This document shows, piece by piece, positions 49,444 through 58,961 of a DNA stretch of 64,000 nucleotides. A model generated the notes under the pieces. It made no database searches, was not told the origin of the DNA, and saw nothing but the letters and a program-made list of their open reading frames with translations. Source of the stretch: Hafnia alvei (GTDB lineage Bacteria; Pseudomonadota; Gammaproteobacteria; Enterobacterales; Enterobacteriaceae); contig NZ_CP139992.1 in assembly GCF_034424155.1 (NCBI RefSeq), forward strand, positions 2,062,012 to 2,126,011. Direction: 5' to 3'. Both the position numbers and the translations under genes were made by a program. Every line of letters begins with the position of its first letter. Position 1 is the first letter of the stretch.

Positions 49444-51362
49444 TGCGTCTGTTTATTGCGGAAAAACCAAGCCTGGCGCGCGCGATTGCCGACGTGCTGC
49501 CAAAACCTCACCGACGTGGTGACGGGTATATCTCTTGTGGTTCAGGTGACACTGTCACGTGGTGCATTGGCCATTTGCTTGAACAAGCGGAGCCAGATGC
49601 CTACGACACGCGCTACGCGCGCTGGAACTTAGCCGATCTGCCGATTGTGCCTGAGAAATGGCAGCTAAAGCCTAAACCCTCTGTTGCCAAACAGCTCAAC
49701 GTGATTAAACGGTTGTTGGTTGACGCCCAGCAGGTTATCCATGCGGGTGACCCCGATCGTGAAGGGCAACTGCTGGTGGACGAGGTGTTAGATTACCTAG
49801 AGCTCGCGCCTGAAAAGCGTCAAACCGTGCAGCGCTGCCTGATTAATGACTTAAACCCACAGGCGGTAGAGCGTGCGGTTTCGCGGTTGCGTGATAACCG
49901 TGAGTTTATCCCGCTGTGCGTGTCGGCGCTGGCCCGTTCACGGGCGGATTGGCTATACGGCATCAATATGACCCGTGCGTATACCATTTTAGGCCGCAAT
50001 GCGGGCTATAACGGCGTGCTGTCGGTGGGCCGTGTGCAGACGCCGGTATTAGGCTTGGTGGTGCGCCGTGACGAAGAGATTGAAAACTTCGTCAGCAAGG
50101 ATTTCTATGAGGTTAAAGCTCATATCGTAACGCCTGCGGAAGAGCGTTTTACGGCGATGTGGATACCGAGTGAATCATGCGAACCTCATCAGGATGAAGA
50201 GGGGCGTTTGCTGAATAAGGCACTGGCTGAGCACGTTATCAAACGGATTGAAGGCCAGCCCGCCCTTGTCACCGGTTATAATGATAAACGGGAATCAGAA
50301 ACTGCACCGTTGCCATTCTCGCTTTCGGCTTTGCAAATCGAGGCCGCTAAGCGTTTTAACCTAAGTGCTCAACAGGTGCTGGATCTTTGTCAGCGCCTGT
50401 ATGAAACCCACAAACTGATTACCTATCCTCGTTCCGATAGCCGCTATTTGCCTGAAGAGCATTTTGCTGGACGTCATGCTGTGATGAACGCTATCGCTTC
50501 ACATGTCCCAGATTTACAACAGGTTGCTGCTGTTGATCCCGACAGACGCAATCGTTGCTGGGATGATAAAAAGGTTGATGCTCACCATGCGATTATCCCG
50601 ACCGCGCGTGCTGGCAATATCAATTTAAGCGACGATGAACGCAAAATTTATACCTTGGTGGCGCGTCAATATCTGATGCAGTTTTGTCCGGATGCTATGT
50701 ACCGTAAATGTGTTATCGATTTAGATATTGCCAACGGTAAATTTGTTGCCAAAGCGCGTTTCCTCGCTGAAGCAGGCTGGCGAGCGTTGCTGGGTGCCAA
50801 AGAGCGAGATGATGAGGACGAAGGTTCTCCGCTGCCGGTGGTTGCTAAGGGAGATGAGCTGCTGTGTGAGAAAGGCGAGCTGATGGAACGTCAAACTCAG
50901 CCCCCGCGTCCATTCACCGATGCAACGTTATTATCGGCCATGACGGGTATTGCGCGTTTTGTGCAAGATAAAGAGCTAAAGAAAATCCTACGAGCAACCG
51001 ATGGTTTAGGGACTGAAGCTACGCGTGCTGGAATTATAGAATTATTGTTCCGGCGTACATTTTTGTACAAAAAGGGTCGCTATATACATTCGTCAGAGGC
51101 GGGAAGAGCGCTGATCCACTGTTTGCCTGAAATTGCAGCAAGGCCGGATATGACCGCAGATTGGGAAGCCACGCTGACCCAAATCAGTGAAAAAAATCGA
51201 CGCTATCAGGACTTTATGCAGCCGCTGGTGGGCACTCTGTATCAGCTTATCGATCAGGCGAGAAGCAATCGAAATCCTCAGGCGTTTCGCGGTTTACCTC
51301 CGGCGGCTGAAAAAAGCGCCAAGCGAAAATATAAGCCAAAAGCAAAGGAGAACAAGGCATGA
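49443..51362 (+). CDS. topB: DNA topoisomerase III
   Basis: TopB is a type IA topoisomerase that decatenates DNA and acts with RecQ. The 639-aa protein has the N-terminal Toprim domain ([27 protein letters not shown] near residue 102) and the active-site tyrosine in [13 protein letters not shown] near residue 328. The C-terminus is basic ([16 protein letters not shown]) and shorter than the 653-aa E. coli protein. It begins inside the selU stop (TGATG), and its own stop overlaps ynjH by four bases. Confidence 0.96.
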   Translation: MRLFIAEKPSLARAIADVLPKPHRRGDGYISCGSGDTVTWCIGHLLEQAEPDAYDTRYARWNLADLPIVPEKWQLKPKPSVAKQLNVIKRLLVDAQQVIHAGDPDREGQLLVDEVLDYLELAPEKRQTVQRCLINDLNPQAVERAVSRLRDNREFIPLCVSALARSRADWLYGINMTRAYTILGRNAGYNGVLSVGRVQTPVLGLVVRRDEEIENFVSKDFYEVKAHIVTPAEERFTAMWIPSESCEPHQDEEGRLLNKALAEHVIKRIEGQPALVTGYNDKRESETAPLPFSLSALQIEAAKRFNLSAQQVLDLCQRLYETHKLITYPRSDSRYLPEEHFAGRHAVMNAIASHVPDLQQVAAVDPDRRNRCWDDKKVDAHHAIIPTARAGNINLSDDERKIYTLVARQYLMQFCPDAMYRKCVIDLDIANGKFVAKARFLAEAGWRALLGAKERDDEDEGSPLPVVAKGDELLCEKGELMERQTQPPRPFTDATLLSAMTGIARFVQDKELKKILRATDGLGTEATRAGIIELLFRRTFLYKKGRYIHSSEAGRALIHCLPEIAARPDMTADWEATLTQISEKNRRYQDFMQPLVGTLYQLIDQARSNRNPQAFRGLPPAAEKSAKRKYKPKAKENKA

Positions 51363-51661
51363 AAAAGAGTGCGATAGGATTCTGGTTATTGCCGTTGGTA
51401 TTGCTCAGCGCCACGACGATGGCAAATCGCAACAATGGTATTGATGTGGTTGTGCCAGTTTCTCCCGAAATCCTGAATAACACCGGTGGCTATAGTAATA
51501 ACGACAGCAATGTGAACTGCCCACGTTGCTGTATTTATGATAACCGTAGCTATTCAGAAGGCGCGGTGGTGAAGGCTGAAGGGGTATTGTTGCAGTGCTC
51601 AGCGGATAAAAATGTATTGAGCACCAATAATCTCAAATGGGTTGTATTGAAAAAAGGTTAA
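51359..51661 (+). CDS. ynjH: DUF1496 family exported protein YnjH
   Basis: A 100-aa exported protein with a signal peptide (about residues 1-22) and the family core [23 protein letters not shown], which carries a CxxCC cysteine cluster. It matches E. coli YnjH (90 aa). Function is unknown; the cysteines suggest disulfides in the periplasm. Its ATG overlaps the topB stop (ATGA) and an AAAGGAG ribosome site lies inside topB, so it belongs to the selD-selU-topB operon. Confidence 0.88.
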   Translation: MKKSAIGFWLLPLVLLSATTMANRNNGIDVVVPVSPEILNNTGGYSNNDSNVNCPRCCIYDNRSYSEGAVVKAEGVLLQCSADKNVLSTNNLKWVVLKKG

Positions 51662-51724
51662 TGTACAACGTTAACAAGCCGTTGCAAAAAGCCCAAGGTT
51701 ATTTAGATTCGGGCAATTGAAAGT

Positions 51725-51756
51725 AAAAAGGCCAGCGCTTAGCACGGGCCTTTTTA
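51725..51756. terminator. Two-way terminator between ynjH and nudG
   Basis: AAAAAGGCC and GGCCTTTTT pair around a 13-base segment, with A- and T-runs on both sides serving convergent genes. Confidence 0.88.
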
Positions 51757-51761
51757 CTTAT

Positions 51762-52193
51762 TTACGCCTCATCATCTTGTTGCGATAACCGCGCTAGCTT
51801 CTGTTGATAGGCGTGTAGCAGGGGAATATCAGCCGGTGCCAAATCATAAGACTCGGCTTGCTGCGGAGTTACCCATACCAATGCTGCATGCTCGTTGGCG
51901 ATGAATTCACCCTCAGTATGCTGCACACGCCAAGCATGTAGATGGATAGTTTTGTTCTCAAGCCTCAGCGTGCTGCTGGCGACATAATCCGCCACGCTGC
52001 ATCTTACCGACAACTCTTCTGCCAGTTCACGGCACAGCGCTTCAGGCTGAGTTTCACCCATCTCAACCTTACCGCCGGGAAATTCCCACAAACCAGCCTG
52101 ATCTTTATTCGCCCCTCGTTGGGCTAATAAGATTTTGCCTCGCGATTCAATAATGGCGGCAACGACATCGATCGTATTATGAGGTGCGGTCAT
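51762..52193 (-). CDS. nudG: Nudix hydrolase NudG (CTP pyrophosphohydrolase)
   Basis: NudG hydrolyses CTP, dCTP and damaged pyrimidine nucleotides such as 5-hydroxy-dCTP. The 143-aa protein has a complete Nudix box, GGKVEMGETQPEALCRELAEELS, split here as GGKVEMGETQPEA and RELAEELS (near residues 40-62), and begins with VVAAIIESRGKILLAQR. The start may be ATG 52193 or GTG 52202, which overlaps the xthA stop; neither has a clear ribosome site. It lies directly downstream of xthA and is probably co-translated. Confidence 0.9.
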   Translation of the reverse strand: MTAPHNTIDVVAAIIESRGKILLAQRGANKDQAGLWEFPGGKVEMGETQPEALCRELAEELSVRCSVADYVASSTLRLENKTIHLHAWRVQHTEGEFIANEHAALVWVTPQQAESYDLAPADIPLLHAYQQKLARLSQQDDEA

Positions 52194-52198
52194 TTCTA

Positions 52199-53008
52199 TC
52201 ACGCCAGCTTAAACTCAGCCCAAATTGGCGCATGATCGGAAGGCTTTTCCATTCCGCGAATTTCGTAATCGATACCGGTGTCGATGCATTTTTCAGCGAG
52301 CGGTTGGCTTGCCAAAACTAAATCTATGCGCAGACCACGGTTGTCATCAAAGCCTTTTGAGCGGTAGTCAAACCATGAGAACTGATCGTTACGCTCAGGG
52401 TTAGCTTGGCGATAGGTATCAATGAGTCCCCAATTTTTCAGGCGATCCATCCATTCGCGCTCTTCGGGTAAGAATGAACATTTCCCGGTGCGTAACCAAC
52501 GCTTACGGTTTTCTTCGCCAATACCAATATCATCATCGGTTGGGCTAATGTTTACGTCACCCATCACGATCACTTGTCCCGCAGGGGTCTGTTCAGACTC
52601 AAGATAGTTCTGCAAATCTTGATAGAACTTAGTTTTTGCTGGGAATTTGACAGGGTGGTCACGGCTTTCGCCCTGAGGAAAATAACCGTTGATAACCGTG
52701 AGCACGCCGGTCGGCGTAGCAATATCGGCCATAATGATACGACGCTGCGCATCTTCTTCATCGGTTGGAAAGCCTTTGCGTACGGCCAGTGGTTTTTCCT
52801 TCGTCAGCAATGCAACGCCGTAATGTCCTTTCTGACCATGATAGAAAATGTGATATCCCAGATGCTCTAAATCAGCCAGCGGGAACATATCATCGTGAAC
52901 TTTGGTTTCTTGCAGGCCAATCACATCAGGCTGATGTTTTGCGATGATGGCTTCAAGTTGATGTGGACGGGCACGCAGTCCATTGATATTAAAAGAGATA
53001 AATTTCAT
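52199..53008 (-). CDS. xthA: Exodeoxyribonuclease III
   Basis: XthA is the main AP endonuclease and 3'-5' exonuclease of base-excision repair. The 269-aa protein (E. coli 268) shows the metal and catalytic motifs LQETKVHDD (near residue 34), GDVNISPTD (near residue 151) and [10 protein letters not shown] at the C-terminus. It is followed immediately by nudG. Confidence 0.97.
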   Translation of the reverse strand: MKFISFNINGLRARPHQLEAIIAKHQPDVIGLQETKVHDDMFPLADLEHLGYHIFYHGQKGHYGVALLTKEKPLAVRKGFPTDEEDAQRRIIMADIATPTGVLTVINGYFPQGESRDHPVKFPAKTKFYQDLQNYLESEQTPAGQVIVMGDVNISPTDDDIGIGEENRKRWLRTGKCSFLPEEREWMDRLKNWGLIDTYRQANPERNDQFSWFDYRSKGFDDNRGLRIDLVLASQPLAEKCIDTGIDYEIRGMEKPSDHAPIWAEFKLA

Positions 53009-53114
53009 AAGTGCAGGCCATATTGAGGCGTTCTGGTTAACAAAGCGTTGTTAAACAACAGTTGTGAATGAATAGTAGCAGAAAGCCTACCAATTCAAAA
53101 ATCACGCTCAGTCA

Positions 53115-53684
53115 CTATGCCCAGCGGTTCAAATTATGGGGGTGATAGTGGTCGAATTCTTTTAGGATTACCGCCGGATCTTCTAAACAGACCAACGTAT
53201 CGACATACTGCTGACGAACAAAGCCTTGCTGGGCGCTGTAGCGTAGAAATTCGATCAGCTTTTGGTAATAGCCTGCAACGTCCATGAGTGCGATAGGTTT
53301 ATTGTGATAGCCGATTTGGCTCCACGTCCAGATTTCGAATAATTCTTCTAAGGTTCCGATCCCGCCGGGCAGGGCAATAAATCCATCCGATAGCTCGGCC
53401 ATACGAGCCTTGCGAGTATGCATATCGGGAACAATATCTAAAGAGGTTAAGCCGTAGTGCGCGGTTTCCGCTTCCACTAAACGCTGTGGTATGACGCCAT
53501 GCACTTCACCGCCCGCGTCAAGTACCGCATTGGCTAACACGCCCATGAGCCCTTTGCTGCCGCCGCCATAGATTAATTGACGGCCTTGCTGAGCAAGTGT
53601 ACGGCCAAGCAATTTAGCTGCATCGGAATAGGCTGGATTAGTGCCTTCACTGGCGCCGCAAAAAACGCAGATGTTGTTACGCAT
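53115..53684 (-). CDS. LOG family protein (TIGR00730, Rossmann fold)
   Basis: A 189-aa protein of the LOG/YvdD family; relatives are nucleoside 5'-monophosphate phosphoribohydrolases (cytokinin-activating type in plants). It has the nucleotide-binding GGGSKGLMGVLA (near residue 41) and the catalytic PGGIGTLEELFE (near residue 106). The bacterial substrate is probably a purine nucleotide; this is inference from the family. It is preceded by a good promoter at 53716-53744 and lies downstream of the tRNA-Tyr repeats on the same strand. Confidence 0.88.
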   Translation of the reverse strand: MRNNICVFCGASEGTNPAYSDAAKLLGRTLAQQGRQLIYGGGSKGLMGVLANAVLDAGGEVHGVIPQRLVEAETAHYGLTSLDIVPDMHTRKARMAELSDGFIALPGGIGTLEELFEIWTWSQIGYHNKPIALMDVAGYYQKLIEFLRYSAQQGFVRQQYVDTLVCLEDPAVILKEFDHYHPHNLNRWA

Positions 53685-53715
53685 GACATATCCTACTGCT
53701 GAAGAGAAAAGCAGT

Positions 53716-53744
53716 GGTATAGCGGATTGATGCTAGGAATTCAA
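53716..53744 (-). promoter_or_regulatory. Promoter of the LOG-family gene
   Basis: On the minus strand TTGAAT (53744-53739), a 17-base spacer and TATACC (53721-53716) lie 32 bases before the start of the LOG gene. Confidence 0.7.
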
Positions 53745-53777
53745 GGAGATGATGGAGAACAGGAAATTATAGTGAAA

Positions 53778-54281
53778 TGGGGAATATGCGATTTTTATAT
53801 TTGTTTGGGATTGCAAAGCTAAGAAAGGATGGTGGTGGGGGAAGGATGACTCATCGCTGCGCTCTTCGCCCTGCGGGCCGTCGCAAGCGACGTTGTTTCG
53901 CTACGCTCAACTCGAACCTTAATCGAAGGTTCTCGACCTTCCCCGTGGGGAATATGCGATTTTTATATTTGTTTGGGATTGTGAAGCTAAGAAAGGATGG
54001 TGGTGGGGGAAGGATGACTCATCGCTGCGCTCTTCGCCCTGCGGGCCGTCGCAAGCGACGTTGTTTCGCTACGCTCAACTCGAACCTTAATCGAAGGTTC
54101 TCGACCTTCCCCGTGGGGAATATGCGATTTTTATATTTGTTTGGGATTGTGAAGCTAAGAAAGGATGGTGGTGGGGGAAGGATGACTCATCGCTGCGCTC
54201 TTCGCCCTGCGGGCCGTCGCAAGCGACGTTGTTTCGCTACGCTCAACTCGAACCTTAATCGAAGGTTCTCGACCTTCCCCG
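53778..54281 (-). repeat. Three 168-bp tandem repeats downstream of tRNA-Tyr (rttR/tpr-like)
   Basis: Three units (53778-53945, 53946-54113, 54114-54281) repeat with a 168-bp period; only a two-base change (TGCAAAG against TGTGAAG) was noticed between units. A fourth partial copy with a one-base deletion (54282-54332) runs into the tRNA gene. Each unit contains an 18-bp copy of the tRNA-Tyr 3' end (at 53830, 53998 and 54166), the minus-strand sequence ATCCTTCCCCCACCACCA. Each also holds the stems CGTCGC/GCGACG and GAACCTT/AAGGTTC. This is the layout of the E. coli tyrT repeat region (rttR RNA, tpr), where units are about 178 bp. Confidence 0.9.
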
Positions 54282-54332
54282 GGGGAATATGTGATTTTTA
54301 TATTTGTTTGGGATTGTGAAGCTAAGAAAGGA

Positions 54333-54417
<85 letters not shown>

Positions 54418-54502
54418 ACGAAATTCGTGGTTACGAATTGTTGCCCGGTTTTCTCCGGAAAGCTGCGGCTAACAGCTTTTTTATCTCATCAGGAAGAAGA
54501 GA

Positions 54503-54587
<85 letters not shown>

Positions 54588-54626
54588 AGATTTTTAATCG
54601 CTCCGTTATCACCGGAAGCGGGGCGC

Positions 54627-54654
54627 ATAATAACAAATCGCGCCGCGCTGTAAA
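54627..54654 (-). promoter_or_regulatory. Promoter of the tRNA-Tyr operon
   Basis: On the minus strand TTTACA, a 16-base spacer and TATTAT are followed by GCGCCCCGC, a GC-rich discriminator typical of stringently controlled stable-RNA promoters. It resembles the well-known E. coli tyrT promoter closely. Confidence 0.9.
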
Positions 54655-54741
54655 GCATTGGGAGGTAAAAAATATTTTGTTTGCCGTTTTTTTGCACTTA
54701 ACGCCTTTTGTGTGAACAAAAAGCAGAGAAAAAGTCGTCAA

Positions 54742-55590
54742 TCAGAATATAACTGTACGATTCCCATAAACAAATACTCGCTGTGCCAGCACGCGATACA
54801 GCGCTCGGCTGAGCACATTTTTTTCAACGTCGCGCCCCGCACGCATCATTTCATCGGCGGTATAAGTATGGTCGACGTTAATAACGTCTTGCATGATGAT
54901 TGGGCCTTCATCCAGATCGTTATTAACGAAGTGCGCGGTTGCGCCAATAATCTTCACGCCGCGCTCATAGGCTTGGTGATAAGGGCGCGCGCCAATGAAT
55001 GCGGGAAGGAAAGAGTGGTGAATATTAATAATCTGATTAGGGAAATGACTGATAAATTCAGGCGTTAATATTCGCATGTATTTCGCTAATACCACGTAGT
55101 CTGGCGTATGTTTTTTAATTTCAGCCACCATGGCTGCGTCATGTTCTTCGCGTGAGAGGCCTTCATGACTGACCAACGTGAAGGGAATATCGAAACGCTC
55201 AACCAGCGATTGCAACGTCGAGTGGTTGCCAATGACCGCCGCAATTTCAACGTCTAAGCCCCCAAAGGCGCTTTTCATCAGTAGGTCGCCAAGGCAATGT
55301 GCCTCTTTGGTGACAAGCACCACAATGCGTTGACGGCCTGATACCGTAAGCTCGCGCTCAGAACCTGAAGGGAGTGCGCCATCCAGATCGGCCAGTAGTG
55401 TCTCATCGTTGAAAATACCCTCCAGCTCGGTACGCATGAAAAAGCGACCGGTGAGATGGTCAACGAATTCATTATTCTGAATGATATTGAGCTGGTGTTT
55501 GTAGCAAATGTTGGTGATCTTGGCGATCAGCCCTTTCGCATCAGGGCAGATGGTGCGGAGAACTTTACGTTGAATAACGGGTTGTGACAT
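54742..55590 (-). CDS. purU: Formyltetrahydrofolate deformylase
   Basis: PurU hydrolyses 10-formyltetrahydrofolate to formate and THF, supplying formate to PurT and balancing one-carbon pools. The 282-aa protein has an N-terminal ACT domain (TICPDAKGLIAKITNICYKH) and a C-terminal formyltransferase-type domain with the catalytic stretch INIHHSFLPAFIGARPY near residue 226. It lies beside the tyrosine tRNA operon and ychJ, as in E. coli. Confidence 0.96.
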   Translation of the reverse strand: MSQPVIQRKVLRTICPDAKGLIAKITNICYKHQLNIIQNNEFVDHLTGRFFMRTELEGIFNDETLLADLDGALPSGSERELTVSGRQRIVVLVTKEAHCLGDLLMKSAFGGLDVEIAAVIGNHSTLQSLVERFDIPFTLVSHEGLSREEHDAAMVAEIKKHTPDYVVLAKYMRILTPEFISHFPNQIINIHHSFLPAFIGARPYHQAYERGVKIIGATAHFVNNDLDEGPIIMQDVINVDHTYTADEMMRAGRDVEKNVLSRALYRVLAQRVFVYGNRTVIF

Positions 55591-55633
55591 GTGTTGGTTT
55601 CCTGTCTAGATATTTTTATTATTGCGGATGATC

Positions 55634-56128
55634 TTATTGACCACAGCATTTCTTATATTTTTTGCCAGAACCACAAGGGCAGGGATCGTTTCTGCCTACT
55701 TGCGGTTTGGTTCCATCCACATAATACCAACGTTGATCCAGACGAATAAAGCGCGAACATTCATGAATCGAATTATTTTGATTTTCGGCCTCAGAATGGT
55801 AGCGCGCGAAGAATTCAACAAAGCCTTCATCGCTGTTCTTACCGCTGGCAGTTTTAACAATTGTTAAGCCTAGCCACTCGGTATCCGCAAAACTTTCTTC
55901 AATCGCGGCGCGTTGCTTATCCATTCCACATTCTGGGTGCCAAGTTTCCACCAGATAATCGACGTTGCGCACCACATAGGCGGTATAGCGTGAGCGCATC
56001 AGTTGTTCAGGTTCAGCGGCTATACGCTGTCCGCTAATAATAGGTTCGCAGCATTGGGCAAACATATTACCGCTTTGGCATGGGCAAGGTGAGCGGCTAT
56101 CAGGCGATGTGTGCGGGGCAGATATCAT
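55634..56128 (-). CDS. ychJ: YchJ family SEC-C motif protein
   Basis: A 164-aa protein with a SEC-C zinc motif at each end: [13 protein letters not shown] near residue 15 and [18 protein letters not shown] at the C-terminus, around an NTF2-like middle ([22 protein letters not shown]). E. coli YchJ is 152 aa; this one has an N-terminal extension of about 12 residues. Function is unknown. It lies between purU and rssB; in E. coli rssA would intervene before rssB. Confidence 0.92.
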   Translation of the reverse strand: MISAPHTSPDSRSPCPCQSGNMFAQCCEPIISGQRIAAEPEQLMRSRYTAYVVRNVDYLVETWHPECGMDKQRAAIEESFADTEWLGLTIVKTASGKNSDEGFVEFFARYHSEAENQNNSIHECSRFIRLDQRWYYVDGTKPQVGRNDPCPCGSGKKYKKCCGQ

Positions 56129-56372
56129 GGCAGTTGAACCTTATCGAAAGACGAATTGAGGCTATGGTATCGAATCCTTATCTCAGCCGCTACGAGGGCG
56201 TGACGCTGAGATAATATTCTGAATCATCAGCTAATAAATAATTGTAACGAATAGGCCTTTTAGTTAAATGTGCGTAATGGCGCGCAAAACGCGTCATTCC
56301 AGAAATATCTATGCAGCACAAGGCGGCATATTGAGCCAAAATAGAAGGAGCACTAGTGAAAGGAGGTTCTTA

Positions 56373-57392
56373 ATGGCGCTGCCACTGGAAAGTAAGCGAG
56401 TAATGATCGTTGAAGACGATCCTGTCTTTCGCTGTGTACTTGCCGGATACCTCCAATCCCAAGGCGCTTTGATTCAGGAAGCAGCCAATGGAATAGAGGC
56501 CTTAAGTTTATTGGATGAGTTCACTCCAGACGCAATTCTTTGTGATCTTGCGATGCCAAAAATGGGCGGGATCGAGTTTATTAAACGATTCAGAGAACGG
56601 GGTTTCCAAACGCCGGTCGTCGTGATTTCTGCGACTGAAGAAATGGCTGACGTTGCAAATGCGATGCGTCTTGGCGTGCGTGATGTATTGCTCAAGCCCA
56701 TAACCGACCTCAGGAGATTGCAGGAAACGCTTTTATCCTGCTTTTATCCCGATCTATTCGAATCTCCAGCCTTAGAGAAAGATGAGTTTATCCATGATTG
56801 GGAGCTATTGAGCCAAGATCCTGAATATGCTGCGCGTTTGCTTAAACAGTTACAGCCACCGGTTCAACAAACCATTTGTGGTTGTAAGGTAAATTATCGA
56901 CAACTCACTTCGCTGAATAATTCAGGCTTGGTGTTAGATATCGCGCCGTTATCCAGTAATGATCTCGCATTCTATTGTTTAGATGTTTCGCGGGCGGGAG
57001 AGAATGGCATTTTGGCAGCACTAATGGTAAGGGCGATTTTTAACGGGTTACTGCAAGAACAGCTGGCTCACCAAGAGTTGCGCTTGCCCCAAATGTCTAC
57101 CATCCTTAAACAGGTTAATCACCTGTTGCGTCAGGCAAATCTTGATGGGCAGTTTCCTTTGCTGGCTGGGTATTATCATGTCCAGCAACAGAATCTCATC
57201 CTTGTTTCTGCTGGTTTGCATGCCAAGATTCATGCAGGTGATAACCTGATTCAGCTTAATAGCGGTGTACCTTTAGGCACAATGGGCTCAATTCACATCA
57301 ATCAGGTTAGTCAGCGGTGTAGCCATTGGCAGAGCCAAATCTGGGGCGCGGGTGGGCATCTACGTTTAATGCTGACGTCACCGCAACACTGA
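56373..57392 (+). CDS. rssB: Regulator of RpoS, adaptor RssB
   Basis: RssB binds sigma-S and delivers it to ClpXP for degradation. The 339-aa protein has a response-regulator receiver domain with phospho-acceptor Asp58 (ILCDLAMPKMGG), acidic pocket EDD at 14-16 and Lys in LLKP, then a PP2C-like C-terminal domain with the SENDLAFYCLDVSRAG-type stretch here as SSNDLAFYCLDVSRAG. The ATG at 56373 follows AAAGGAGG and gives the E. coli layout (337 aa); the open frame to 56268 is rejected. Confidence 0.95.
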   Translation: MALPLESKRVMIVEDDPVFRCVLAGYLQSQGALIQEAANGIEALSLLDEFTPDAILCDLAMPKMGGIEFIKRFRERGFQTPVVVISATEEMADVANAMRLGVRDVLLKPITDLRRLQETLLSCFYPDLFESPALEKDEFIHDWELLSQDPEYAARLLKQLQPPVQQTICGCKVNYRQLTSLNNSGLVLDIAPLSSNDLAFYCLDVSRAGENGILAALMVRAIFNGLLQEQLAHQELRLPQMSTILKQVNHLLRQANLDGQFPLLAGYYHVQQQNLILVSAGLHAKIHAGDNLIQLNSGVPLGTMGSIHINQVSQRCSHWQSQIWGAGGHLRLMLTSPQH

Positions 57393-57606
57393 TTTTTTTC
57401 AGTTTTATCTGCTTTTTAATTTAATCAGTTAATGAGTCGTTATTTATCTAAAAGGCCGGTTGCTTGTAATATCTTCAATCGGCCTGTAATTACTTTGAAT
57501 TTAATGCGCACAAATTACTAACTGGTATACTCGCGCTGGAAATTAGCATTCATATCCGCCAAATAAAATGGATATGAACACGGAGCTAAACGATTAGAGA
57601 GGTTGT

Positions 57607-58518
57607 ATGTCAACGTCAGTAAGAAAAATCAGAAAAGCTGTTATACCTGTCGCAGGGCTAGGAACACGTATGTTGCCAGCCACGAAAGCCATTCCGAAAG
57701 AAATGTTGCCGTTGGTGGATAAGCCACTGATTCAATATGTTGTGAATGAGTGTATTGCTGCAGGGATTAACGAGATTATTCTGGTTACACATTCTTCAAA
57801 AAACTCTATCGAAAACCATTTCGACACCAGTTTTGAATTAGAAGCAATGCTGGAAAAACGCGTTAAGCGTCAGCTTCTGGCTGAAGTGCAGTCTATTTGT
57901 CCTAAGCATGTCACCATCATGCAAGTTCGTCAGGGATTAGCGAAAGGCTTAGGCCATGCGATCCTGTGCGCACATCCACTGGTTGGTGATGAGCCATTTG
58001 CCGTTATCCTGCCTGATGTGATTTTGGATGAGTACACCTCCGACCTGAGCAAAGATAATTTGAGTGAGATGCTGTCTCGCTACGAAGCAACAGGCCATAG
58101 CCAGATTATGGTTGAGCCAGTACCGATGGAAGATGTTTCTAACTATGGCGTTGCAGATTGCAGCGGCGTTGAGCTGAAGGCGGGTGAGAGCACCCCGATG
58201 AAAGCGGTCGTTGAGAAGCCTGCACGCGATAAAGCACCTTCAAACTTGTCAATTGTAGGTCGCTATGTACTCTCTCCAGAGATCTGGCCACTGCTGTCTA
58301 AAACACCTCCTGGTGCTGGTGAAGAAATCCAATTAACAGATGCGATTGCTATGTTAATGAAGAAAGAAACCGTTGAAGCTTATCACCTGAAAGGTCTGAG
58401 CCATGACTGCGGGAATAAAATGGGTTACATGCAGGCATTCGTTGAATATGGCATGCGCCACGCATCGTTAGGCAAAGAATTCACCACGTGGTTGAAGTCA
58501 TTAGATTTGAACGACTAA
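57607..58518 (+). CDS. galU: UTP--glucose-1-phosphate uridylyltransferase
   Basis: GalU makes UDP-glucose from UTP and glucose 1-phosphate, for galactose metabolism, LPS core, capsule and osmoregulated glucans. The 303-aa protein has the nucleotidyltransferase signature [19 protein letters not shown] (residues about 19-37) and [13 protein letters not shown]. It has almost no divergence from E. coli (302 aa). rssB lies 214 bp upstream on the same strand, with a weak hairpin (57453-57485) between, so galU probably has its own promoter. A terminator follows. Confidence 0.97.
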   Translation: MSTSVRKIRKAVIPVAGLGTRMLPATKAIPKEMLPLVDKPLIQYVVNECIAAGINEIILVTHSSKNSIENHFDTSFELEAMLEKRVKRQLLAEVQSICPKHVTIMQVRQGLAKGLGHAILCAHPLVGDEPFAVILPDVILDEYTSDLSKDNLSEMLSRYEATGHSQIMVEPVPMEDVSNYGVADCSGVELKAGESTPMKAVVEKPARDKAPSNLSIVGRYVLSPEIWPLLSKTPPGAGEEIQLTDAIAMLMKKETVEAYHLKGLSHDCGNKMGYMQAFVEYGMRHASLGKEFTTWLKSLDLND

Positions 58519-58545
58519 AAGCCGCTGTGTTTAAAAAAACTCTGT

Positions 58546-58573
58546 AAAGGATGCCTCGGCATCCTTTTTTTTA
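58546..58573 (+). terminator. Terminator after galU
   Basis: The stem AAAGGATGC/GCATCCTTT has a CTCG tetraloop and is followed by TTTTT. Confidence 0.95.
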
Positions 58574-58961
58574 TGCAAGTTATCTTAAAGATTCGCGTAA
58601 AGGTACGAGGAAGCTTAAATACTTGTCTAAGTAAATAATGACTAAATGTATGACCTCTTTGATTTAAATTCCATCTCCATCGCTTTGCAATACTCAATCT
58701 GCCTAAAGCAATGCCCTGAAAGGATCAAAAGATAAGTCTTTTTTAATAATGGCGTCTCGCCAAACGGGATTTCTCTTGAATTAAGGCTATACGGGAACAA
58801 TCCCATACCTTGTTTGTGGTATATATTGGGGTGTAAATCAAAAAAATATTAACTTTGCTGAAGATTGGTTATATCAATATAACCATAGTTACTGTTGTTT
58901 ATTACTCAGATGTTTACTATCAATTTAAGGTATTTTAAATGCATGGTTATCAGCTGTTCCT
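58574..58961. other. 388-bp AT-rich region between galU and the 79-aa gene
   Basis: No gene over 20 codons was found. A 13-codon ORF (58939-58980, starting MHGYQLFLC) has AAGG 8 bases before its ATG and overlaps the start of the 79-aa ORF in another frame. It could be a leader that couples translation to that ORF. Confidence 0.4.

Noticed and set aside
53777-54319. 180-codon plus-strand ORF as a real repeat protein
   Set aside because: It runs antisense through tRNA-derived repeats whose length happens to be a multiple of three, has no good ribosome site and ends in the tRNA; kept only as an observation.
57525-57541. FadR-like half-site AACTGGT before galU
   Set aside because: Only the left half matches; the sequence is better read as an extended -10 element (TGGTATACT).
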